From Streptomyces yatensis (GTDB lineage: Bacteria; Actinomycetota; Actinomycetes; Streptomycetales; Streptomycetaceae), in contig NZ_CP072941.1 in the NCBI RefSeq assembly GCF_018069625.1, positions 4,464,001-4,528,000 on the forward strand: a stretch of DNA of 64,000 nucleotides, in the 5' to 3' direction. Position 1 is the first letter of the stretch. Each line of letters opens with the position of its first letter. The translations under genes were made by a program, and so were the position numbers. This document shows positions 8,808 to 15,860 of this stretch, piece by piece. Under the pieces are notes generated by a model. That model was not told the DNA's origin and ran no database searches. It saw only the letters and a program-made list of their open reading frames with translations.

Positions 8808-10213
8808 CAGACCGTCACCGCCTTCCGCGGCCCGTCCCGGCCGTCGTTCCTATCGCGCCTGTCAGGCCCATCGTGCCGACCGCGCCCGCCGTACCCACCG
8901 TTCCCCCCGCGCCCGTCATGGCCGCCGTAAGGAGCGCGGTCGGCCGCGCCGAAGAGTCCCTCCCGTTCCGCGGCCCGGGCCCGCAGCCGGTGGACGGGGC
9001 CGAAGAGCAGCTCGTCGGAGGCGGCCCGCTTGAAGTAGAGATGCGCCTCATGCTCCCAGGTGAAGCCGATGCCGCCGTGCAGCTGCACCGCCTCGGCCGC
9101 CGCCGTGCGCTGCGCCTCCAGCGCCTGCGCGAGCGCGAGCCCGCCCGCCACCGCGGCGTCCGTGCCTTGCGCACCACCCGGGGCCGCGACCGCGCCCTCC
9201 GCGCCGCCCTGGGACGCGACCGCGCCCTCCGCGCCGCCCTGGGCGGCGGCCCAAGCCGCGTAGTAGGCCGCCGAACGGGCCGCCTGGACCGCGACGTACA
9301 CATCCGCCAGCCGGTGCTTGACCGCCTGGAACGAGCCGATCGGGCGGCCGAACTGCTCACGCGCCCGCACATAGTCGACCGTCCGCGCGAGGGCCGCGTC
9401 CGCCGCCCCCACGGCCTCGGCGGCGAGCACGGCCGCGGCCCCCGTACCCACGGCCGCCAGCGCCTCCGCCACCCCGTCCCCGCTCCCGCCGTCGTCCACC
9501 CCCAGCAGCTCGGCGGGTACGTTCCGCAGCTCGATGCGGGCCTGCGGGCGCGTCGCGTCGAGCGCGGTCAGCCGGGTACGGACCAGCCCGTCCGCCCCCG
9601 CCGGGACGAGGAACAGCAGTGTCCGCCCGCGCGTATAGCCCCCGGCGCGGGCGGCGACCAGCAGCAGTTCGGCGCTGTGCCCGCCGGGCACCTGCTCCAC
9701 CTGCCCGTACAGCCGCCACCCCACACCGCCGTCGCTGTCCGGACGCGCCTGGACACCCCCCGCGCGCCCCCCACCGGCCCATGCGCCGTCCCGCGCTCCC
9801 ACGAGCCCGAGCGCTTCCGGCAGCGCGCGCCCCGGCACCGCGAGCGCCGCCGTAAGGGCGCCTTCCGCGATACGCGGCAGCAGCTCGGCGCGCTGCGCCT
9901 CCGTCCCCACCGCGGCGACCAGGGGCGCGGCGAACACGGCGGTGGCCAGGAGCGGCGAGGGCAGCAGCACGCGCCCCGTCTCCTCACAGGCCAGCGCCAG
10001 CTCGGTGACCCCACAGCCGACGCCCCCGTAGGCCGACGGAAGGGCCAGGCCCGGCAGCCCGAGCGTCCGGGCGAGCTGCCGCCACAGGGCCTCGTCGTAG
10101 CCGGGCGCGGTCTGGACCGCCGCCTTGACCTCGTCCGGCCCGCACCGCTCCCGCAGGAGTGTGCGCAGCGTACGGCGGATCTCGTCCTGTTCCTCGGTGA
10201 ACGCGGCGTCCAT
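8807..10213 (-). CDS. Acyl-CoA dehydrogenase
   Basis: A 468-residue acyl-CoA dehydrogenase: helical N-terminus (1-110), beta domain, and C-terminal helical domain with RAREQFGRPIGSFQAVKHRLADVYV and LHGGIGFTWEHEAHLYFKRA. It is longer than the usual 350-400 residues because of two low-complexity stretches: a GGAEGAV-type repeat (about 350-372) inside the C-terminal domain and a Gly/Arg/Asp tail (after ~425). It resembles the shorter subunit type of heteromeric actinobacterial ChsE/FadE pairs; no partner is adjacent. A CTGAYGG palindrome lies 20 bp upstream, and it is cotranscribed with the nitroreductase-like gene. Confidence 0.9.
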   Translation of the reverse strand: MDAAFTEEQDEIRRTLRTLLRERCGPDEVKAAVQTAPGYDEALWRQLARTLGLPGLALPSAYGGVGCGVTELALACEETGRVLLPSPLLATAVFAAPLVAAVGTEAQRAELLPRIAEGALTAALAVPGRALPEALGLVGARDGAWAGGGRAGGVQARPDSDGGVGWRLYGQVEQVPGGHSAELLLVAARAGGYTRGRTLLFLVPAGADGLVRTRLTALDATRPQARIELRNVPAELLGVDDGGSGDGVAEALAAVGTGAAAVLAAEAVGAADAALARTVDYVRAREQFGRPIGSFQAVKHRLADVYVAVQAARSAAYYAAWAAAQGGAEGAVASQGGAEGAVAAPGGAQGTDAAVAGGLALAQALEAQRTAAAEAVQLHGGIGFTWEHEAHLYFKRAASDELLFGPVHRLRARAAEREGLFGAADRAPYGGHDGRGGNGGYGGRGRHDGPDRRDRNDGRDGPRKAVTV

Positions 10214-10233
10214 CGGCGAGCACCTTCCGTTTT

Positions 10234-10248
10234 CTGACGGCCCGTCAT
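10234..10248. promoter_or_regulatory. CTGAYGG palindrome, site 1
   Basis: CTGACGG-C-CCGTCAT, one mismatch from the perfect dyad, 20 bp upstream of the acyl-CoA dehydrogenase start. It is one of the shared operator-like sites described in the findings. Confidence 0.75.
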
Positions 10249-10401
10249 ACTAGGGATGGGCTCCGGACTTTCCCACCCCTCCGCCGGGCTCCACGGTTAA
10301 ACTGCCGACTCCTCACCACGTTCCTCCCCACCGGCTCCGCCGGAGCACAGACCGGCGGTGGCCCTGTCCTCCGGGGCCCAGCGGAGGAGCGAGGAGGGGT
10401 G

Positions 10402-10530
10402 ATGGACGATCGGAGCACGCGGGAGACGAGCGACGACCGATGGACCGGCGCTGACAAATGGCAGGTCATCATCGGAGTGCTGAGCCTTCTGGTGGCGATC
10501 GCCGCTTGTGTGGGGCAGTTCCTGCAGTAG
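10402..10530 (+). CDS. Small single-pass membrane protein, 42 residues
   Basis: A short frame starting MDDRSTRETSDDRWTG, followed by a continuous hydrophobic helix (VIIGVLSLLVAIAACVG) and a short QFLQ end. It has an excellent ribosome-binding site (GAGGAGGGGTG directly before ATG) and stands alone between the acyl-CoA dehydrogenase and the second Ltp gene. The polar N-terminus with one membrane helix fits a small membrane-associated regulator or subunit. Nothing further is recognised. Confidence 0.65.
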   Translation: MDDRSTRETSDDRWTGADKWQVIIGVLSLLVAIAACVGQFLQ

Positions 10531-10696
10531 CCGGGCGCCTCACGCGTGGTCCGGACGGGGCTGGTGTTCGAGGCGCGAGCACGGCCATACGGGAGAGCGT
10601 CCGGGCCACCCCCTCCCCCCGCCACACCGGCGCGCGGCGCCCTCGCCCGCCCCCCTTTCCACACCCTCTTCCGCTCCCTCTTCCGCTCCCACCAAT

Positions 10697-10711
10697 CTGA
10701 TGTACCGTCAG
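10697..10711. promoter_or_regulatory. CTGAYGG palindrome, site 2
   Basis: CTGATGT-A-CCGTCAG flanked by AAT/ATT, giving a 7-bp outer dyad AATCTGA-N7-TCAGATT. It ends four bases before the Ltp start codon, so binding would block initiation directly and the transcript may have almost no leader. Confidence 0.8.
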
Positions 10712-10715
10712 ATTC

Positions 10716-11894
10716 ATGTCGCCAGCAGCACAGCGCGCCCGTAAGGTCGCCGTCGTCGGCGTCTCCCTCTCCGACTGCGGCCGCGTCGATGCGGCCACCC
10801 CCTACGCCCTCCACGCCCAGGCCGCCCGCCGCGCCCTCGCCGACTCCGGTCTGGACCGGTCGGTCGTCGACGGCTTCGCCTCGGCGGGGCTCGGCACCCT
10901 CGCGCCGGTCGAGGTGGCCGAGTATCTGGGGCTGCGGCCTACCTGGACCGACTCGACGGCCGTCGGCGGCTCCACCTGGGAGGTCATGGCGGCGCACGCG
11001 GCGGACGCGATCGCCGCCGGGCACGCCCGCGCCGTCCTGCTCGTCTACGGCTCCACCGCCCGCGCCGACATCCGCGCGGGCCGCCGCACCGCGAACCTCT
11101 CCTTCGGGGCGCGTGGACCGCTGCAGTTCGAGGTCCCGTACGGGCATACGCTGGTCGCCAAGTACGCGATGGCCGCGCGCCGCCATATGCATGAGTACGG
11201 CACCACGCTCGAACAGCTGGCGGACATCGCCGTTCAGGCGCGCATCAACGCCGGACACAATCCGGACGCGATGTTTCGCGAACCGATCACGGTCGATGAC
11301 GTCCTGAGCGGCCCGATGATCGCCGACCCCTTCACCAAACTGCACTGCTGCATCCGCTCGGACGGCGGCTGCGCGGTGCTGCTCGCGGCCGAGGAGTGCG
11401 TACCGGACACGGTGAAACCCCCGGTGTGGGTGCTGGGTTCGGGCACGGCCGTCTCGCACACCACCATGTCCGAATGGGAGGACTTCACGGTCTCCCCGGC
11501 CGCCTCCTCGGGCCGGGCGGCCTTCACACGGGCGGGCGTCCGGCCGTCGGACATCGATGTGGCCGAGCTCTATGACGCCTTCACCTATATGACCCTGGTG
11601 ACCCTCGAGGACCTGGGCTTCTGCGCCAAGGGCGAGGGCGGGGCGTTCGCGGCGAAGGGCCGGCTGACGCGGGACGGCGAGCTGCCGACCAACACCGACG
11701 GCGGCGGCCTCTCCGCCTGCCACCCGGGGATGCGCGGGCTGTTCCTGCTGGTCGAGGCGGTACGGCAGCTGCGCGGCGAGGCCGGAGAGCGACAGGTCCA
11801 CAAGGCGGGCGGACGGCTGCCGGAACTGGCCGTGGCGTCGGGGACGGGGGGCTGGTTCTGCTCGGCGGGCACGGTCGTCCTGGGCCGAGGCTGA
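10716..11894 (+). CDS. Thiolase-like lipid-transfer protein (Ltp), second copy
   Basis: A complete 392-residue thiolase-superfamily protein. The position of the catalytic cysteine of true thiolases reads TAVGGSTWEVM, so the nucleophile is absent, as in aldolase-type Ltp proteins. The C-terminal motif DIDVAELYDAFTYM is present, but the later loop is GGGLSACHPGM (His-Pro retained, the Tyr of SEAYVHG lost), unlike the first Ltp at the window start. The DUF35 partner is probably the gene at 13246-13689. Likely role: C-C bond cleavage or formation on an acyl-CoA; the active-site difference suggests a different substrate or step. Confidence 0.9.
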   Translation: MSPAAQRARKVAVVGVSLSDCGRVDAATPYALHAQAARRALADSGLDRSVVDGFASAGLGTLAPVEVAEYLGLRPTWTDSTAVGGSTWEVMAAHAADAIAAGHARAVLLVYGSTARADIRAGRRTANLSFGARGPLQFEVPYGHTLVAKYAMAARRHMHEYGTTLEQLADIAVQARINAGHNPDAMFREPITVDDVLSGPMIADPFTKLHCCIRSDGGCAVLLAAEECVPDTVKPPVWVLGSGTAVSHTTMSEWEDFTVSPAASSGRAAFTRAGVRPSDIDVAELYDAFTYMTLVTLEDLGFCAKGEGGAFAAKGRLTRDGELPTNTDGGGLSACHPGMRGLFLLVEAVRQLRGEAGERQVHKAGGRLPELAVASGTGGWFCSAGTVVLGRG

Positions 11895-12215
11895 CCGGGC
11901 CGCGCGGGGCGTCCGCGGCGGCCGGGCCCACGCGGGGGCATCCGCGGCCGAGCGGGCCCGCGCGGGGGCGTCCGCGACTGAGCGGGCCCGCGCGGGAGCG
12001 CCCACAGTTGGCCGGACCCACGCGGGGCCGTCTGCGGCTGAGCGGGCCCGGCGGGGGCGTCCGCACCTGACCGGACCCACGCGGGAGCACCCGCGGCTGA
12101 CCGGACCCACGCGGGGCCGTCTGGGCTGAGCGGGCCGCACGGGCGGGCGTCCGCGGCGGCCGGGCCCACGCTAGGGCGTCCGCGGTTGAGCGGGCTCGCG
12201 CGGGAGCGTGGCGCC
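11895..12215. repeat. Degenerate GC-rich tandem repeat (~34-36 bp unit)
   Basis: About nine imperfect copies of a unit of the type TGAGCGGGCCCGCGCGGG followed by a short segment such as GCGTCCGCGG. Period is roughly 34-36 bp. It begins right after the Ltp stop codon and fills most of the gap to the PdxH-like gene. Copies vary too much, and the spacers are too short, for a CRISPR array. Confidence 0.8.
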
Positions 12216-12321
12216 CGCCCGGCGGCCGGGCCCGCGCCGGTCCCGGTTCGGCCCGCCCCGGCCGTACGTGCGTACGCCCCCGCTTGCCCCGGCCCGTCGC
12301 GGGTGATCGGATGGGGAGCCG

Positions 12322-13020
12322 ATGAGCGAGAACCAGGATGAGGCTGAGGCCGAGGCATTCCGCGCGGTGCTGCGCGGCCTGCGTGTACCCCATGCGGGCG
12401 AGCTGCCGGTCTTCGACCCGGACACGGCCCCGGACGCACCGCTTCCGCTCTTCCGGCGGTGGCTGCGGGAGGCCGCCGAGGCGGGGGAACCCGGCCCGCA
12501 CACCATGACCCTGGCCACCGCGGACGCCGACCGCCGCCCGTCCCAGCGCACGGTGATGCTGCACGACGCCGATGAGCGCGGCTGGCACTTCGGCACCCAT
12601 CGCACCAGCCGTAAGGGCCGGGAGCTGGCCGAGAACCCGTACGCCTCGCTCGCGTTCCACTGGATGGGGGCGGGCCGTCAGGTGCGCGTCAGCGGGCGGG
12701 TCGGCGAGGCCGGGCCGGAGGAGAGCGCGGCCGATCTGCGCGGCCGGTCCCCCGTGGCGCTCGCGGCGGCCCTGGCCGGGAGCGGCCGGCAGAGCGAGGT
12801 GCTCGGTTCGTACGAGGAACTGCTACGGGCCTTCGAGACGGCGTACGAGCGGGCCGAACGCGAACCGGACGCGACCGCCCCCACCTGGACCCTGTACGTC
12901 CTGGAGGCGGACGAGGTCGAGTTCTACCAGGAGGAGGCGCGGCGGCGGCACGTACGGCTCCGCTACCGCCGCGAGCCTGGCGAACCAGGCGGCTGGCGGC
13001 GGGAGCTGCTGTGGCCGTAG
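12322..13020 (+). CDS. Pyridoxamine 5'-phosphate oxidase family protein (PdxH-like)
   Basis: A 232-residue FMN-binding split-barrel protein. It has the PNPOx core (PHTMTLATADADRRPSQRTV, HRTSRKGRELAENP, YASLAFHWMGAGRQVRVSGR) and the C-terminal dimerisation signature VEFYQEEARRRHVRLRYRR...W, as in PdxH. Likely activity is FMN-dependent oxidation of pyridoxine/pyridoxamine phosphate to PLP, but phenazine-type (PhzG) relatives have the same layout. It is flanked by repeat arrays on both sides and not obviously part of the catabolic operons. Confidence 0.85.
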   Translation: MSENQDEAEAEAFRAVLRGLRVPHAGELPVFDPDTAPDAPLPLFRRWLREAAEAGEPGPHTMTLATADADRRPSQRTVMLHDADERGWHFGTHRTSRKGRELAENPYASLAFHWMGAGRQVRVSGRVGEAGPEESAADLRGRSPVALAAALAGSGRQSEVLGSYEELLRAFETAYERAEREPDATAPTWTLYVLEADEVEFYQEEARRRHVRLRYRREPGEPGGWRRELLWP

Positions 13021-13245
13021 GGGCGGTGCGGCCGTACGGGCGGTGCGACCGTAGGGCGGTGCGACCGTAGGGCGGTGCGACCGTAAGGCGGTGCGACCGT
13101 AAGGCGGCGCCCGTAAGGGTGCGACGAAAAGGCGAACGCGACCGTAAGGGCGCGACGAGAGGGCGAGCGCGACCGTAAGGCGTGCACCGCTGAACAGTGC
13201 GACCGTAAGGCGGCGACGCCGTAACGCGATGCGCGCAGCGGCGCG
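13021..13245. repeat. Tandem repeat of GCGACCGTAAGGCGGT type
   Basis: A ~16-bp unit (GGTGCGACCGTAAGGC with variants) is repeated about five times almost perfectly at 13025-13105 and then in degenerate form to about 13215. It lies between two convergent stop codons. No gene is seen. Confidence 0.85.
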
Positions 13246-13689
13246 CTAGGCGAGCAGCGGCCGGAAGACGGGAACGGCCGGGGCGGTCCCCTCGGCGGCA
13301 TCGACCGACCGGAACGCCACCCGGAGCCGCATCCCGACGCGCGGGCCGCCCTCCGGGGCCTCGATGAGCTCGGTCATCATCCGCGGCCCCTCGGCGAGGT
13401 CGACGACGGCGGCGGTGTACGGGACGCGGGCGCCGAACGGCGGCAGGTCATTGCGGTGCACCACGGACCATGTGTAGAGCGTCGCGGCGCCGCTCGCCTC
13501 CTCCCAGCCGACGTCCTCGCTCCAGCAGTACGGGCAGAATTCGCGCGGATAGTGGTGGACCCGGCCGCAGTCGGCGCACCGCCGGATCAGCAGCCGGCCC
13601 CCGGCCGCGGCGTCCCAGTAGGGGCGGGTGAAGGCGTCGATCTCGGGCAGGTCGAAGCGCGGGGCGTCCGCGGGCGGCGCCGGGCTCAC
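13246..13689 (-). CDS. DUF35 zinc-ribbon / OB-fold protein, second copy
   Basis: A 147-residue protein with a zinc ribbon (RRCADCGRVHHYPREFCPYC) and an OB-fold (ATLYTWSVVHRNDLPPFGARVPYTAAVVDL). It is a counterpart of the DUF35 protein at 454-999 and probably partners the Ltp at 10716. The GTG at 13689 forms a GTGA overlap with the DoxX stop and has GGGGG nine bases upstream; an ATG at 13704 is the alternative start. Divergence from the first copy suggests a distinct complex. Confidence 0.86.
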   Translation of the reverse strand: MSPAPPADAPRFDLPEIDAFTRPYWDAAAGGRLLIRRCADCGRVHHYPREFCPYCWSEDVGWEEASGAATLYTWSVVHRNDLPPFGARVPYTAAVVDLAEGPRMMTELIEAPEGGPRVGMRLRVAFRSVDAAEGTAPAVPVFRPLLA

Positions 13690-14138
13690 AGGAACAGCCC
13701 CCATACCTCGTCGAGCGACCAGGTCTGCCAGCTCATACCGAAGAGCCCGACCACGGAGATCAGCACCATCATCGAGTTCTGCCCCTGCTCCGCCCAGTCG
13801 TGAATCATGAGCAGGAAATAGAGCAGATTGAGCACGATCGCGCCGACGAGGGCGATGGGGGTCAGAAAGCCGAGCGTCAGACCGAGGCCGAGGGCGAGTT
13901 CGGCGTAGACGACGACATACGCCATGACCTTGGGACGGGGTGTGACCACCGCGCCGAAGCCGCTGCGGACGAACGCCCAGCGGTGCTTGTCGGCCACGCC
14001 CACCGCCCAGCCGATACCGGTGCCGCGCTCGAACCAGTCCTTCTTGTTCTTGTGCCGCCAGCTCTCGAGCCACCACAGGCCGAGTCCGATGCGCAGTACG
14101 GCGAGCCATTCGGCCCCGCTGAGCCCGATCGTCCGCAT
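13686..14138 (-). CDS. DoxX-family membrane protein
   Basis: A 150-residue integral membrane protein with about four helices (WLAVLRIGLGLWWLES, VVVYAELALGLGLTLGFL, ALVGAIVLNLLYFLLMI, VLISVVGLFGM), matching DoxX/DoxD-like proteins associated with quinone-linked redox or membrane stress. It is the first gene of a two-gene operon with the DUF35 protein. A CTGAYGG palindrome stands 29 bp upstream, so it belongs to the putative regulon. Its role there is unknown. Confidence 0.82.
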   Translation of the reverse strand: MRTIGLSGAEWLAVLRIGLGLWWLESWRHKNKKDWFERGTGIGWAVGVADKHRWAFVRSGFGAVVTPRPKVMAYVVVYAELALGLGLTLGFLTPIALVGAIVLNLLYFLLMIHDWAEQGQNSMMVLISVVGLFGMSWQTWSLDEVWGLFL

Positions 14139-14167
14139 CGTCCCCCACCTCTCCCATCCCAGCGAAT

Positions 14168-14182
14168 CTGACGGTACGTCAG
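14168..14182. promoter_or_regulatory. CTGAYGG palindrome, site 3
   Basis: CTGACGG-T-ACGTCAG, one mismatched pair, flanked by AAT and TTT. It lies in the divergent region between the DoxX-DUF35 operon and the FAD monooxygenase and could control either or both. Confidence 0.8.
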
Positions 14183-14431
14183 TTTCAGGGTCGGGCGCGG
14201 CCCGCGCAAGGGGTCGCACCGGCGGAGCGGGAACCGGCGGGACGCCCGAGCAGCGCCCGGCAGCCCAAGCAGCGCCCGGCGGCACGGCGAACCGACGGAA
14301 TGGCGGAACGGCAGACCAGTGGAACGGCGACCGACAGATACCGGCCGTGACCTGTCCGCAACCCATTCGGAATCACTTTGACCGGATCTCCTTGACCGAA
14401 ACCCGTCAAATACCCGGCTACGCTCACCCGC

Positions 14432-15586
14432 ATGGCTGACAGTTCCCCCGAGAAGTCCTCACCCGTTTATGTGATCGGCGGTGGACCGGGCGGACTCGCC
14501 GCCGCTGCCGCGCTCAGCCACCGCGGGATCCGCGCCGTCGTCCTGGAGAAGTCCGAGGCGGTCGCCGCGTCCTGGCGCAACCACTACGACCGGCTGCATC
14601 TGCACACCACGCGCCGGCTGTCCGCGTTGCCCGGTCTGCCGATCCCCCGGTCCTACGGGCGCTGGGTCGGGCGCGACGACGTGGTGCGCTATCTGGAGCG
14701 CTACACCGAGCACCACCGGCTGGAGATCGTCACGGGGGTCGAGGTCTCCCGCATCGACCGGTCGCCCGACAACACGGAGTGGGTGCTGCATGCCACGGGC
14801 GGCCGTGCGCTGTCCTCGCCCGTGGCCGTCGTCGCGACGGGCTTCAACCACACCCCGCGGGTGCCGGACTGGCCCGGCCGCGCCGCCTACACCGGTGAGC
14901 TGCTGCACGCCGCCCACTACCGCAACGCCCGCCCCTTCGAGGGCCGCGACGTACTGGTGGTCGGCGTCGGCAACACGGGCGCGGAGATCGCGGTCGACCT
15001 GATCGAGGGCGGCGCGGCCCGGGTGCGGCTGGCGGTCCGCACCGTGCCGCACATCCTGCGCCGCTCGACGGCCGGCTGGCCCGCGCAGGCGACCGGCATC
15101 CTGGTGCGCAGACTGCCGCGGCGCGCGGTGGACCGGGCGGCCCGGGCGATGTGCCGGCTGAGCATGCCGGATCTGACCGAGCACGGTCTGCCCTGGCCCG
15201 ACACCGGGCTCTACACCCGCGTACGCGAGGGCGCGATCCCGGTCCAGGACGTGGGGCTGGTCGACGCGGTACGGACGGGGCGGGTGGAGGTGGTCTCGGC
15301 GGTCGACTCCTTCGATCTGGACAAGGTGGTCCTCGCCGACGGCTCGCGGATCAGCCCCGAGGTGGTGATCGCCGCGACCGGCTACCGGCGCGGCCTGGAG
15401 GAACTGGTCGGCCATCTGGGCGTGCTCGACGACCGCGGCCGCCCCCTCCCGCACGGCCGACGGACCCTGAAGTCCGCCCCGGGACTGCACTTCACGGGCT
15501 ATACGAACCCGATCAGCGGGATGCTGCGCGAGCTGGCCATCGACGCCCGGAAGATCGCCAAGACGGTGGCCTGCACCACGGCATGA
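14432..15586 (+). CDS. FAD-dependent NAD(P)H monooxygenase-type oxidoreductase
   Basis: A 384-residue flavoprotein of the flavin-containing monooxygenase / Baeyer-Villiger-like group. It has an N-terminal FAD Rossmann motif GGGPGG (16-21), a WRNHYDRLHLHT segment and a second nucleotide-binding motif GVGNTG near residue 178. It ends with ATGYRRG and a TGYTNPISGML segment typical of this group. Probable reaction: NADPH-dependent oxygenation of a hydrophobic substrate. It is divergent from the DoxX operon and shares palindrome site 3. Confidence 0.86.
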   Translation: MADSSPEKSSPVYVIGGGPGGLAAAAALSHRGIRAVVLEKSEAVAASWRNHYDRLHLHTTRRLSALPGLPIPRSYGRWVGRDDVVRYLERYTEHHRLEIVTGVEVSRIDRSPDNTEWVLHATGGRALSSPVAVVATGFNHTPRVPDWPGRAAYTGELLHAAHYRNARPFEGRDVLVVGVGNTGAEIAVDLIEGGAARVRLAVRTVPHILRRSTAGWPAQATGILVRRLPRRAVDRAARAMCRLSMPDLTEHGLPWPDTGLYTRVREGAIPVQDVGLVDAVRTGRVEVVSAVDSFDLDKVVLADGSRISPEVVIAATGYRRGLEELVGHLGVLDDRGRPLPHGRRTLKSAPGLHFTGYTNPISGMLRELAIDARKIAKTVACTTA

Positions 15587-15739
15587 CCGCCGGGCAGGCG
15601 AGACCACCACCACGGACAGCCGCACGAACGCGACACCACACCGGGGGCGCGCGGCCGGTCACGCATTCCGCCGCCCCGCCGTCACCCCCGCAGTCACCCC
15701 CGCCCGTCACCCTGCGTGTTCCTCGCTCCCCGAGCATTC

Positions 15740-15754
15740 CTGACAGGCCGTCAG
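15740..15754. promoter_or_regulatory. CTGAYGG palindrome, site 4
   Basis: CTGACAG-G-CCGTCAG, one mismatched pair, 106 bp upstream of the chosen synthetase start. Confidence 0.75.
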
Positions 15755-15779
15755 TTCAGTAACCTGACTACTGGGTAAT

Positions 15780-15794
15780 GTGACTTGGCGTCAG
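15780..15794. promoter_or_regulatory. Degenerate second copy of the palindrome
   Basis: GTGACTTGGCGTCAG keeps the TGAC-N5-GTCA core of the motif, 40 bp centre-to-centre (about four helical turns) from site 4. A weak co-operative site is possible. Confidence 0.4.
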
Positions 15795-15860
15795 TTTTGC
15801 CGCCGAACCACCCGGTCACCTGCCCGGTTATTGGCCAACGAGCAGGAGTGGCGGATACCG

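Larger units (their letters stand above)
15587..15860. other. Upstream region of the synthetase operon
   Basis: A 274-bp gap without a gene. It carries palindrome site 4 and a degenerate neighbour, described separately. Confidence 0.6.

Noticed and set aside
10245..12140. Minus-strand frame of ~630 codons
   Set aside because: Covers the second Ltp gene antisense and the repeat tract; composition is not protein-like.
11895..12215. Possible CRISPR array
   Set aside because: Units are degenerate, the spacing is not of repeat-spacer type, and there are no cas genes; it is a GC-rich tandem repeat.
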